Assembly (NCBI GenBank): GCA_026169535.1
Contig: JAPFCU010000064.1
Coordinates: 1 to 64,000 of the forward strand
Reading direction: 5' to 3'
DNA: 64,000 bases
DNA from: Blautia sp.
GTDB lineage: Bacteria > Bacillota > Clostridia > Lachnospirales > Lachnospiraceae
Under the pieces are notes generated by a model. That model did no database searches. It saw only the letters and a program-made list of their open reading frames with translations, and had not been told where the DNA came from. Below are positions 6,220-14,246 of this stretch, one piece after another. Within the stretch, counting starts at the first letter, position 1. Every line of letters starts with the position of its first letter. A program made the translations under genes and the position numbers.

Positions 6220-8994
6220 ATGGGCGTACAGGGACCTGAAAAAAATAAAAAACAGATATGTGTGGGCATCCTGGCCCATGTAGATGCAGGAAAGACCACT
6301 CTTTCTGAGGGACTGCTTTATCTGTGTGGAGAGATCCGGAAGCTTGGAAGGGTAGATCACGGAGATGCTTTTCTGGATACCTATAAGCTGGAAAGGGAAA
6401 GAGGAATTACCATTTTTTCCAAACAGGCAGTATTAAAAACTGAAGACATGGAGATCACTCTTCTGGATACGCCGGGGCATGTGGACTTTTCGGCGGAAAT
6501 GGAACGTACTCTGCAGGTGTTGGACTACGCGATTCTGGTAATCAACGGCATGGATGGAGTACAAAGCCATACAATGACTTTATGGAGGCTTCTGGCACGC
6601 TATGAAATTCCTGTTTTTATTTTTGTAAATAAAATGGACCAGCAGGGAACGGATCGGGACGGACTTCTGAAGGAACTGCAAAAAAGGCTCAATGAAAACT
6701 GTATGGATTTTGGCGCTATGACGGCTGAAGAGGGAGAAGGAAGCTGTAAACAGGAGGAGCGTGAGGCGCTTCTGGAGAATCTCTCCATGTGCGAGGAAGC
6801 TCTTCTGGAAACCTATCTGGAAACAGGAGAGCTGGAACACGGAGAAATCTGCCGTCTGATTGCAGAGAGAAGAGTTTTTCCCTGCTGGTTTGGTTCTGCG
6901 CTTAAAATGCAGGGAGTACAGGAATTCCTGAAGGGGCTGGAGAATTATACGCTCAGTCGGAAGTATCCGGAGGAATTTGGGGCAAAGGTCTTTAAGATCG
7001 CCAGAGATCCCCAGGGAAATCGTCTTACTTACCTGAAGATCACAGGGGGAAGCCTGAAAGTAAAAACTCTGCTGAATGGGGAAAAGATCGACCAGATCCG
7101 AATTTATTCCGGGGCAAAGGCAGACAGTGTGCCGGAGGTACGGGCAGGAGAAATCTGTGCAGTTACCGGACTTTCCAAAACATGTCCGGGACAGGGAATC
7201 GGAATAGAAGAGGAATCCCGTATGCCTGTGCTGGAACCGGTGCTGAATTATCAGATCCTTCTTCCTGAGGGCTGCGATCCTCATAAAATGCTCCTGAGTC
7301 TCCGGGAACTTGAAGAGGAAGAACCGCAGCTTCATATTCTCTGGGACAGTCGTCTTGGAGAAATTCATGCGCAGCTTATGGGAGAGGTACAGACTGAGAT
7401 CCTGAAAAGTATGATCTGGGATCGTTTTCATGTGGCGGTGGAATTTGGACCGGGAAATATTGTATATAAAGAAACCATTGCGGCACCGGTAGAAGGTGTG
7501 GGACATTTTGAACCCCTCCGGCATTACGCGGAGGTTCATCTTTTGCTGGAACCGGGAGAACCGGGAAGCGGCTGCCAGTTTTTTACAGCATGCAGTGAGG
7601 ATGTCCTTGCGCGAAACTGGCAGAGACTGATTCTGACCCATCTGGAGGAAAAGGAACATCTTGGTGTTCTGACAGGGTCTCCATTGACAGATGTGCAGAT
7701 TACCCTTCTGACCGGACGGGCACATGTGAAACATACGGAAGGCGGTGATTTCCGCCAGGCAACGTATCGTGCGGTACGCCAGGGCCTGAAAAAAGCAAAG
7801 AGTATTCTTCTGGAGCCTTATTATGAATTTCGTCTGGAGGTTCCCTCTGAGATGATCGGCCGTGCCATGTCAGATATCCAGCAGATGCAGGGAAGCTTTG
7901 AATCGCCGGAAACAGAAGGAGATATGTCCGTTCTTACCGGGACAGCTGCTGTTTCCAAGATGCGGGATTATCAAAAACAGGTAGTGTCCTATACCAGCGG
8001 CAGAGGAAGACTTTTCTGTAATCTGAAAGGGTATGCGCCCTGCAAAAATCAGGAGGCCGTGGTACAGTCTGTTGGATATGATTCTGAGCACGATCTGGAA
8101 AATCCTGCCGGATCGGTATTTTGTGCACATGGAGCAGGATTTGTGGTGCCATGGGATCAGGTTGAGGAATATATGCATCTGGACAGTGGTATAGACACAG
8201 AGGCTCTGGCAGAGGAAAGTGAAAGCTGGTATGAGCTTTCGGAGGAAGACGATGAAGAAAACAGCAGATTACTGTCAGATATCTCAGGCAATACTTCCGG
8301 AAAAAAATACCAGAAGGGATATTCCTATAGTGGAAGCTATGAGGACGAGCAGGAACTGCAGGCGATCTTTGAGCGTACCTTTGGGTCGGTAAAAAGAGAC
8401 CGGGCAATGTATGCTTCAAAAACAACGGTTTCTTCTCAAAAAGAAACAGTACGGTATCGCCCCGGGAAACCTAAAAAGGAAGAATATCTTCTGGTTGACG
8501 GGTACAATATTGTTTTTGCCTGGGAGGATCTGCGGGAACTGGCAAAAGAAAATATCCATGCAGCCTGTGATAAGCTGATGGATATTCTCAGTAATTATCA
8601 GGGCTATCGAAAATGTACACTGATCCTTGTTTTTGATGCATATAAGGTAGAAGGACATGCAGAGGAAGTCATTCCCTACCATAATATTTATGTTGTGTAC
8701 ACAAAAGAGGCGGAGACAGCAGACCAGTATATAGAAAAAACAGTTCACCGGATCGGTCGTCAGTATCAGGTGACAGTGGCAACCTCTGACGGTCTGGAGC
8801 AGATGATCATTCTGGGGCAGGGAGCCAGCAGACTTTCCGCACAGGGATTGAAAAAAGAAATCGAAGACGCTGAAAAAAACGGAAAACAGGAATGGAGATC
8901 CCGGCGTCAGAGCAGTAAGAATTATCTTTTTGACAATGTATCCGAAGAACTTTCTGCCCATCTGGAAAAAATCCGAATGGGAGAGGATCAGTAG
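6220..8994 (+). CDS. Ribosomal-protection-type GTPase fused to a Rae1/YacP-like NYN nuclease domain
   Basis: A 924-residue fusion. Residues 1-~630 form a translational GTPase of the TetM/TetO/EF-G type: G1 AHVDAGKT (19-26), RGITI (61-65), DTPGH (83-87) and NKMD (137-140), then beta-barrel, domain III, domain IV and an EF-G C-like domain. A variable acidic linker spans about 640-750. From about 755 comes an NYN_YacP domain (YLLVDGYNIVF, ILVFDAYKV, ETADQYIE, VTVATSDGLEQ) with candidate metal-binding acidic residues D760, D806, D835 and D857. In Bacillus the stand-alone Rae1 protein cuts mRNA in the ribosomal A site, the place TetM-like factors bind. The fusion suggests GTPase-guided, ribosome-dependent mRNA cleavage. 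True tetracycline resistance cannot be assumed. SD AGGAGG decides the start. Confidence 0.88.
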   Translation: MGVQGPEKNKKQICVGILAHVDAGKTTLSEGLLYLCGEIRKLGRVDHGDAFLDTYKLERERGITIFSKQAVLKTEDMEITLLDTPGHVDFSAEMERTLQVLDYAILVINGMDGVQSHTMTLWRLLARYEIPVFIFVNKMDQQGTDRDGLLKELQKRLNENCMDFGAMTAEEGEGSCKQEEREALLENLSMCEEALLETYLETGELEHGEICRLIAERRVFPCWFGSALKMQGVQEFLKGLENYTLSRKYPEEFGAKVFKIARDPQGNRLTYLKITGGSLKVKTLLNGEKIDQIRIYSGAKADSVPEVRAGEICAVTGLSKTCPGQGIGIEEESRMPVLEPVLNYQILLPEGCDPHKMLLSLRELEEEEPQLHILWDSRLGEIHAQLMGEVQTEILKSMIWDRFHVAVEFGPGNIVYKETIAAPVEGVGHFEPLRHYAEVHLLLEPGEPGSGCQFFTACSEDVLARNWQRLILTHLEEKEHLGVLTGSPLTDVQITLLTGRAHVKHTEGGDFRQATYRAVRQGLKKAKSILLEPYYEFRLEVPSEMIGRAMSDIQQMQGSFESPETEGDMSVLTGTAAVSKMRDYQKQVVSYTSGRGRLFCNLKGYAPCKNQEAVVQSVGYDSEHDLENPAGSVFCAHGAGFVVPWDQVEEYMHLDSGIDTEALAEESESWYELSEEDDEENSRLLSDISGNTSGKKYQKGYSYSGSYEDEQELQAIFERTFGSVKRDRAMYASKTTVSSQKETVRYRPGKPKKEEYLLVDGYNIVFAWEDLRELAKENIHAACDKLMDILSNYQGYRKCTLILVFDAYKVEGHAEEVIPYHNIYVVYTKEAETADQYIEKTVHRIGRQYQVTVATSDGLEQMIILGQGASRLSAQGLKKEIEDAEKNGKQEWRSRRQSSKNYLFDNVSEELSAHLEKIRMGEDQ

Positions 8995-9000
8995 CAGAAT

Positions 9001-9041
9001 AAAAGAAATGCAGGGCTGAAATAATGCTCTGCATTTCTTTT
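9001..9041. terminator. Bidirectional intrinsic terminator
   Basis: A 13-bp perfect repeat (AAAAGAAATGCAG at 9001-9013 and its complement at 9029-9041), extended inward by three more pairs including one G-T. The loop is about nine bases, and runs of A and T flank both sides. It serves the convergent GTPase-fusion gene and the acetyltransferase gene. Confidence 0.85.
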
Positions 9042-9048
9042 GTGAAAT

Positions 9049-9606
9049 TTATCGTCTGATCTCCCGAATCATGGAGTATTCATGAAGGAGGGTTCCGTCT
9101 TTCAGCCGTATGGCATTGGGTTTTATTCCGGTGATCCGAAATCCCATCTTTTCGTACAGGGCGCGGGCGCGGCTGTTACCTTCAATAAATTCTAACTCAA
9201 TCTGCAGCAGATCAGGATTTTTTTCTGCAATCTGAATCATTTCCTGGAACATTCTTGTTCCGATACCCTGATTCCAGAATTCCTTTAAAACTGCAATGGC
9301 GACATTGGCACGATGCCGGGTTTTTATGCGGGTATTCCACGATATCTGACAGTTTCCGACAACTTTTCCGTCTGCCAGACATACAAGCATGGCTTCATGA
9401 TCGGAAGCATTTATCTGTTCAAAAAACTGTGCTTCCTCCTGAGGGGTATAGCTGCCGCATTCCTCAGGATATCGCAGGAGAAATTCGGTTTCTTCTGTGG
9501 AAAGAGAAAGATAATCCAGCATTCCCTGGGCATCCTTTTCTTCAGGGCTTCTGATCTGAGCGATTCGTCCGTCTTTGAGTTTAAATTCCTTTGGACTGAT
9601 AATCAT
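9049..9606 (-). CDS. GNAT family N-acetyltransferase
   Basis: A 185-residue GNAT protein that should transfer an acetyl group from acetyl-CoA to an unidentified substrate. The acetyl-CoA site is visible as VAIAVLKEFWNQGIGTRMFQ in two parts, with the Q-x-x-G-x-G/A-like loop WNQGIGT. The late strand-helix LEFIEGNSRARALYEKMGF is also typical, where N and Y hold the cofactor. The start follows AGGAGG. It converges on the GTPase-NYN fusion gene and shares its terminator. It stands alone, so the substrate cannot be inferred. Confidence 0.85.
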   Translation of the reverse strand: MIISPKEFKLKDGRIAQIRSPEEKDAQGMLDYLSLSTEETEFLLRYPEECGSYTPQEEAQFFEQINASDHEAMLVCLADGKVVGNCQISWNTRIKTRHRANVAIAVLKEFWNQGIGTRMFQEMIQIAEKNPDLLQIELEFIEGNSRARALYEKMGFRITGIKPNAIRLKDGTLLHEYSMIREIRR

Positions 9607-9683
9607 ATTTTTCCCTCCTATAAAAAAAGTTAGTCCTAATTATAGGGCATCTTTCTGCAGCAGGCAAGTTTGAAAATGGAATC

Positions 9684-9712
9684 TTGACGGAAAAAGTCTC
9701 AGATGGTAGGAT
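9684..9712 (+). promoter_or_regulatory. Predicted promoter of the BspA-like/DUF2201/MoxR cassette
   Basis: -35 TTGACG (9684-9689) and -10 TAGGAT (9707-9712) are 17 bp apart, leaving a leader of about 50 bases before the ATG at 9771. It is the only good match in this 164-base spacer. Confidence 0.5.
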
Positions 9713-9770
9713 TGATTTTAGAAAAATAAGGTGATTTGTTCCGGATAAAATTTGTGGAAAGGTATCGGAA

Positions 9771-10742
9771 ATGCAGTATTTGTGTGAAAAAACAAAAAAT
9801 GGGAGAAAGATCAGCAGGGTTTTTGGCTATGACAGTATAGTAGAAATTCCGGAATGTCTTATGGGAGAGTCAGTAACGGAACTTGGGGATTATGTGTTTT
9901 CTGACCGGATGGATCCAAAAGAACTGGAAGATGCGTTACGCAGAGGAAATCTGTGTACAGAGGACGGAAAAACCGCTGAAAATGTGGATAAGTTTCCTGA
10001 AATCGCAGGGGCAGATCTGGAAGAGCTGATCCTTCCGCAAAGTATAGAAAAAACAGGGAGATATGCTTTTTATAACTGTCGGAACCTGAAAAAGATCTCT
10101 TTTGGAGGGGCACTCCGTGATCTGGGAGCAGGAGCGCTTACCGGCTGTCATCAGGTAAGTGAGCTGACTGTCAGGCTGGGGGAAAACGATCGCTCCTGTC
10201 TGCGGGAAATCCTTACAGAAATACCGGAAACTCTTTGTGTCAAAATAGAAAAAAAGGATCAGAAGGGCTGCTTCTGGTTTCCGGAATTTTTTGAGGAAGG
10301 GGTAGAAAATACACCTGCCCGTATTCTGGAAAATCATATACATGGAAGCGGGATCCGGTATCGGAACTGCTTTCAGGACAGGATATTAAATACAGGAGAA
10401 TATGATGAAATCTTTCCGTATGCCATTGCCTGGGAAAAGGAACAGGTAGTGCTGCGGCTGGCATTGGGAAGAGTGCTGTTTCCTTTTTTACTCACTGAAA
10501 AAGCAGAGGAAAAATATCTTGTTTATCTGAGAGAACATAGTGAACACGCGGCAGAACTTCTGGGCAGGGAGAAAGAATATCAGCTGCTGGAACAGCTTCT
10601 GAAGCGGCTGGGACCGGATCGTGAAACTATGGAAAAGCTGCTGGAAACAGCTCAGAAGCAGGAGGATCCCCGGTGGACAGGAATCTTAATGGAGAGGCTT
10701 GGAGGTATGGGCAGAAAAAAGAGAAGAAGCTTTGACCTGTAG
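9771..10742 (+). CDS. BspA-like leucine-rich repeat protein
   Basis: A 323-residue protein without signal peptide or membrane segment. The N-terminal half holds two or three BspA/TpLRR-type repeats: VEIPECLMGESVTELGDYVF, LEELILPQSIEKTGRYAFYN and LKKISFGGALRDLGAGALTG. The C-terminal half is helical and charged and ends in KKRRSFDL. It is the first of three tightly spaced genes, 17 bp ahead of the DUF2201/VWA gene. A cytoplasmic repeat protein beside a MoxR/VWA pair suggests it recognises substrate or partner proteins for that pair, but this is inference. Confidence 0.75.
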   Translation: MQYLCEKTKNGRKISRVFGYDSIVEIPECLMGESVTELGDYVFSDRMDPKELEDALRRGNLCTEDGKTAENVDKFPEIAGADLEELILPQSIEKTGRYAFYNCRNLKKISFGGALRDLGAGALTGCHQVSELTVRLGENDRSCLREILTEIPETLCVKIEKKDQKGCFWFPEFFEEGVENTPARILENHIHGSGIRYRNCFQDRILNTGEYDEIFPYAIAWEKEQVVLRLALGRVLFPFLLTEKAEEKYLVYLREHSEHAAELLGREKEYQLLEQLLKRLGPDRETMEKLLETAQKQEDPRWTGILMERLGGMGRKKRRSFDL

Positions 10743-10759
10743 AAAAAGAAAGGATAGAT

Positions 10760-12109
10760 ATGGAGAAAAAATACCGGGAAAAATACGGGAATTTCGTACA
10801 TGAACAAAGAAAAAAGGAAGAGGAAATTTCGGATATCTGTCAGGAGATTCTGAAAAACTCCAGGAATGAACTGGGAATCTCCATGCATTTTCTGTGCAGC
10901 CCTCTCAGTGAACTGAGACCTGTTTTATCAGAAGAAACTTCTTCACTTGGAACAGATGGAAAACAGCTTTTTGTTTCTCCTGCCTGGCTGATTCCTGTAT
11001 TTATGAATCAGAAGATCCTGCTGAACCGCCTGTATCTTCATCAGCTTTTTCACTGCCTTTTCAATCATTTATGGGGACGTAAGGACAGAAACCGGAAACT
11101 CTGGGATTTGGCTTCTGATATTGCAGTGGAAAATATGATCGATGATCTTTATGTGAAGCCTGTTTATATCCGGCCGGGAAGCTTCCGAAGAGAAATTTAC
11201 CGGAAGTGGAAGAATCAATACGGGATTCTGAGCGCAGAGCGTATTTATAGAATCCTGGAAACGCTGCCGGAGGAAGAAACAGAAAGACTGATTCTGGAAT
11301 TTCGCAGAGACGATCATCATTTCTGGAAAAATGCAGAAGAAAAAAGCGGGATGGCAAGCCCGAAAAAACAGTGGGAGGATAAACGGAAGAAGCTTCAGAC
11401 AGAAATGGAGCTGATGTCAAAAGAAGCTTCCAAAGAAGCGCCAACGCTTATGGAACAGCTTCGGGCACAGAACAGAAAAAGGTATGATTACCGGGAATTT
11501 CTCCGGCGTTTTTCGGTATTAAAAGAAGAGATGCAGGTGGATATGGATACCTTTGATTATATTTATTATCATTATGGAATGGAATATTACGGAAATCTGC
11601 CTCTGATCGAACCGCTGGAGACAAAAGAAATCCGAAAGATTGAAGATTTTGTGATCGTAGTGGACACTTCCATGTCCTGCAAAGGGGAGCTGATACAGAA
11701 ATTTCTGGAAGAAACCTATAGTGTACTTTCCGGATCAGAAAGCTTTTTCCGAAAAATTCAGGTGCATATCATTCAGTGTGACGACCGGGTCCAGGAGGAT
11801 GCTGTGATCCATAATCAGGAGGAAATGGAGCAGTATCTTCAGGATTTTACTATAAAAGGCTTTGGGGGAACGGATTTTCGTCCGGCCTTTCAGTATGTGG
11901 AGCAGCTGATAAAAACAGGCGCGTTTCAAAAGCTTCGGGGGCTTCTTTATTTTACGGACGGCTATGGGATATTTCCCGGAAGGATGCCTTCCTATGATAC
12001 GGTATTTGTTTTTTTGAAAGAGGATTACAGGGATGTAGACGTACCGCCCTGGGCCATGAAACTGATCCTTGGAGAAGAGGATCTCACAGGAATTTCAGAG
12101 CGTTTTTGA
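10760..12109 (+). CDS. DUF2201-type metallopeptidase-like/VWA domain protein
   Basis: A 449-residue protein with two parts. Residues ~1-170 resemble the DUF2201 N-terminal, metallopeptidase-like region. The zinc motif site reads HQLFHCLFNH (94-103), so the Glu of HExxH is replaced by Gln and the third His is kept. The C-terminal third is a VWA-like domain with a MIDAS start DTSMS at about residue 302 (VIVVDTSMSCKG) and a later FTDGYG. Such proteins usually pair with a MoxR AAA+ ATPase, which is encoded next. With the Glu lost it is probably a binding or chaperone-like component and not a protease. SD AAAGGA precedes the ATG. Confidence 0.8.
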   Translation: MEKKYREKYGNFVHEQRKKEEEISDICQEILKNSRNELGISMHFLCSPLSELRPVLSEETSSLGTDGKQLFVSPAWLIPVFMNQKILLNRLYLHQLFHCLFNHLWGRKDRNRKLWDLASDIAVENMIDDLYVKPVYIRPGSFRREIYRKWKNQYGILSAERIYRILETLPEEETERLILEFRRDDHHFWKNAEEKSGMASPKKQWEDKRKKLQTEMELMSKEASKEAPTLMEQLRAQNRKRYDYREFLRRFSVLKEEMQVDMDTFDYIYYHYGMEYYGNLPLIEPLETKEIRKIEDFVIVVDTSMSCKGELIQKFLEETYSVLSGSESFFRKIQVHIIQCDDRVQEDAVIHNQEEMEQYLQDFTIKGFGGTDFRPAFQYVEQLIKTGAFQKLRGLLYFTDGYGIFPGRMPSYDTVFVFLKEDYRDVDVPPWAMKLILGEEDLTGISERF

Positions 12110-12143
12110 ATTAAATGAACAGAAAAGAAACAGGAGAAAAATC

Positions 12144-13649
12144 ATGAATATCAGACAGGCAAAACAGGAGGTTGTGGATACTGTACGGGCATACCTTTTA
12201 AAAGATGAATATGGAGAATATGAGATACCCACAGTGAGGCAGAGACCGGTTCTGATCCTTGGGGCTCCGGGAATCGGAAAAACACAGATTATGGAGCAGG
12301 CAGCCCGCGAATGTGGGGTGGCTCTGGTATCCTATACAATAACACACCACACCAGGCAGAGCGCCATCGGTCTTCCTTTTATTTCAAAAAAAGAATACGG
12401 GGGCAGATCATATTCTGCCACAGAATATACCATGAGTGAGATCGTGGCAAGCATTTATGACCGTATGGAAGAAACTGGTCTTAATGAAGGGATTCTTTTT
12501 ATCGACGAGATTAACTGTGTATCGGAAACGCTTGCTCCGGCAATGCTGCAGTTTCTGCAGAATAAGACCTTTGGAAATCACAGGATTCCGGAGGGATGGG
12601 TGATCGTTGCGGCAGGAAATCCACCGGAATATAATAAATCGGTACGGGAATTTGATGTGGTTACTCTTGACCGTGTGAAAAAGATCCAGGCGGAACCAGA
12701 TTATCAGGCATGGAGGAAATATGCCTGTCAGGAGAATTTCCATCCGGCAATTCTCTCCTATCTGGAGCTTCGTAATTCCTGCTTTTATCAGATGGAGACC
12801 ACCATTGACGGGAAGCAGTTTGCAACGCCCAGAGGCTGGGAGGATCTGTCCAGAATGATGGAAGTATGTGAAAAAATCGGAAAAGAGATCAACAGGGACC
12901 TGGTGATCCAGTACATCCAGCATGACAGGATTGCAGGTGAATTTGCAGATTATTATGAGCTTTACCGGAAATATCAGCAGGACTATCATATTGAAGAGCT
13001 TCTGGAAGGAAAAAGCTCAGAGGCAATGGTGAAAAAAGTTTCCCATGCGCCATTTGATGAAAAATTAAGCGTGGTCAACCTGATCTTTTCCGGTATGCGT
13101 CAGAAGATCAGAGAGGCAGTTCAGGGCGAACTGGTGCTGGAAAAAGTGTTTGCAGTTCTGAAAGGACTGAGAGAAGATCAGACGGAAGAACCTCTGCTTC
13201 TCCGTCTGGGGGATTATACAGATGAGCTTCTTAATACCATGGAAAAGAAAAAAGAGCAGGGACTTCTGGAGCGGAAAGAGGAGTTTTCTGTGCGAAAGGC
13301 AGCAGGGCTTCTGCGGGCTTATGAGAAGCTTCTAAAAAGAGAAACTCAGATCCCGGAAGAGGGAAAATTTGAGGTGGTCAGAGCTGCTTTTGAGAAAGAC
13401 AGAGCTGCCTGGGAGCAGGATTGCGAAACAGCGGAACATACCATGGAATATGCCTTTGATTTTATGGAAGCAGCTTTTTACAACAGTCAGGAAATGGTGA
13501 TGTTTGTATCCGGGATCAATACGGATTTTTACTGTGTGAGGTTTCTGGAAGCATATGAGTGTGAGCGTTATGTAAGATATAATAAGGAACTGCTTTTTGA
13601 GGACAGAGACAGAGAACTCCGTAGAAGGATACAGGAACTTCAGGTATAG
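12144..13649 (+). CDS. MoxR-type AAA+ ATPase
   Basis: A 501-residue ATPase with Walker A GAPGIGKT (40-47), Walker B ILFIDEIN (D121-E122), and sensor/arginine-finger regions in the first ~260 residues, followed by a helical C-terminal half. The start at 12144 follows CAGGAG by seven bases; an earlier in-frame ATG at 12069 lies inside the previous gene and has no site. MoxR ATPases with VWA partners assemble or remodel protein complexes, and the upstream DUF2201/VWA gene is the likely partner. Its 3' end overlaps the convergent ANTAR gene by 10 bp. A remnant of a paralogue's last 18 codons sits near 33.5 kb. Confidence 0.88.
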   Translation: MNIRQAKQEVVDTVRAYLLKDEYGEYEIPTVRQRPVLILGAPGIGKTQIMEQAARECGVALVSYTITHHTRQSAIGLPFISKKEYGGRSYSATEYTMSEIVASIYDRMEETGLNEGILFIDEINCVSETLAPAMLQFLQNKTFGNHRIPEGWVIVAAGNPPEYNKSVREFDVVTLDRVKKIQAEPDYQAWRKYACQENFHPAILSYLELRNSCFYQMETTIDGKQFATPRGWEDLSRMMEVCEKIGKEINRDLVIQYIQHDRIAGEFADYYELYRKYQQDYHIEELLEGKSSEAMVKKVSHAPFDEKLSVVNLIFSGMRQKIREAVQGELVLEKVFAVLKGLREDQTEEPLLLRLGDYTDELLNTMEKKKEQGLLERKEEFSVRKAAGLLRAYEKLLKRETQIPEEGKFEVVRAAFEKDRAAWEQDCETAEHTMEYAFDFMEAAFYNSQEMVMFVSGINTDFYCVRFLEAYECERYVRYNKELLFEDRDRELRRRIQELQV

Positions 13650-14224
13650 GTTCTGATAATTTCCTCGGCAATGGCTCGCTTGGAAATACAGCGGTCCATT
13701 GCCTGTTTTTCTATGTAACGGTGGGCTTCCGGTTCGTTCATGGAGAGCTCGCTGATCAAAATCCATTTAGCTCTGTTGGTTAGACGGATTTCAGCCATCT
13801 TATCTTCTAGGGATACAGATTTTTTTTCAAACAGTTTTAAACGCTCTCTTGCGCTTTCCATCCATCTGAGGGCATGGAGCAGAACCGGCTTTGAGACTGG
13901 CTTTGGGAGTGTGAATACACCATATTCAGAGACCTTGTTATGGATTTCCGAATGAATATCATTTTTAACCAGAAGCAGGACAGCGGTCTGTCTGGACACA
14001 GAGATGTCAATTGCAAAACGAATTCCGGTATCATCCGTAAGAGGGGCGTTTATGATAACAAAATCAAAGGCTTTTTCCGTTAACGCACGCCGGGCAGCAC
14101 TGACATTGGAGACAGTATGGACTGGATAATATCGCAATTCCGGCAACAGGTCTGTAAAGGCGGAGTTGAAACCGGTTGTTGAAGACACAATGAGCATACT
14201 GTAGGTACGTTCTTTTAACCCCAT
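13640..14224 (-). CDS. ANTAR-domain RNA-binding antiterminator with degenerate receiver
   Basis: A 194-residue regulator. Residues ~8-120 have a response-regulator receiver fold, but the phospho-acceptor site reads FVIINAPLTDDTG, with N59 where Asp is expected, and the usual acidic pair after the first strand is SS. K108 (TLPKP) remains. Residues ~136-193 are an ANTAR domain (LTNRAKWILISEL, then YIEKQAMDRCISKRAIAEEI), which binds hairpin RNA and prevents intrinsic termination. It is the last gene of the glutamate synthase/glutamine synthetase operon. Candidate targets are four AARGGC-loop hairpins at 18917-18934, 19070-19087, 19149-19166 and 24752-24769. Start 14224 follows GGAGGAGG; no phosphorylation partner is nearby or expected. 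Confidence 0.88.
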   Translation of the reverse strand: MGLKERTYSMLIVSSTTGFNSAFTDLLPELRYYPVHTVSNVSAARRALTEKAFDFVIINAPLTDDTGIRFAIDISVSRQTAVLLLVKNDIHSEIHNKVSEYGVFTLPKPVSKPVLLHALRWMESARERLKLFEKKSVSLEDKMAEIRLTNRAKWILISELSMNEPEAHRYIEKQAMDRCISKRAIAEEIIRTYT

Positions 14225-14246
14225 GCTGTTTCCTCCTCCCTTTTGT

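Noticed and set aside
6580-7734. A 384-residue minus-strand frame inside the GTPase fusion gene
   Set aside because: Opposite a gene with intact motifs; composition is that of a shadow frame.
6220-8994. Acquired tetracycline resistance gene
   Set aside because: The GTPase part is TetM-like, but the protein has a C-terminal nuclease domain and a long acidic linker, a short leader without an attenuator, and no mobile element nearby. Resistance cannot be claimed from this.
12069-12143. Earlier start of the MoxR ATPase inside the DUF2201 gene
   Set aside because: No ribosome binding site, and CAGGAG is correctly placed before 12144.
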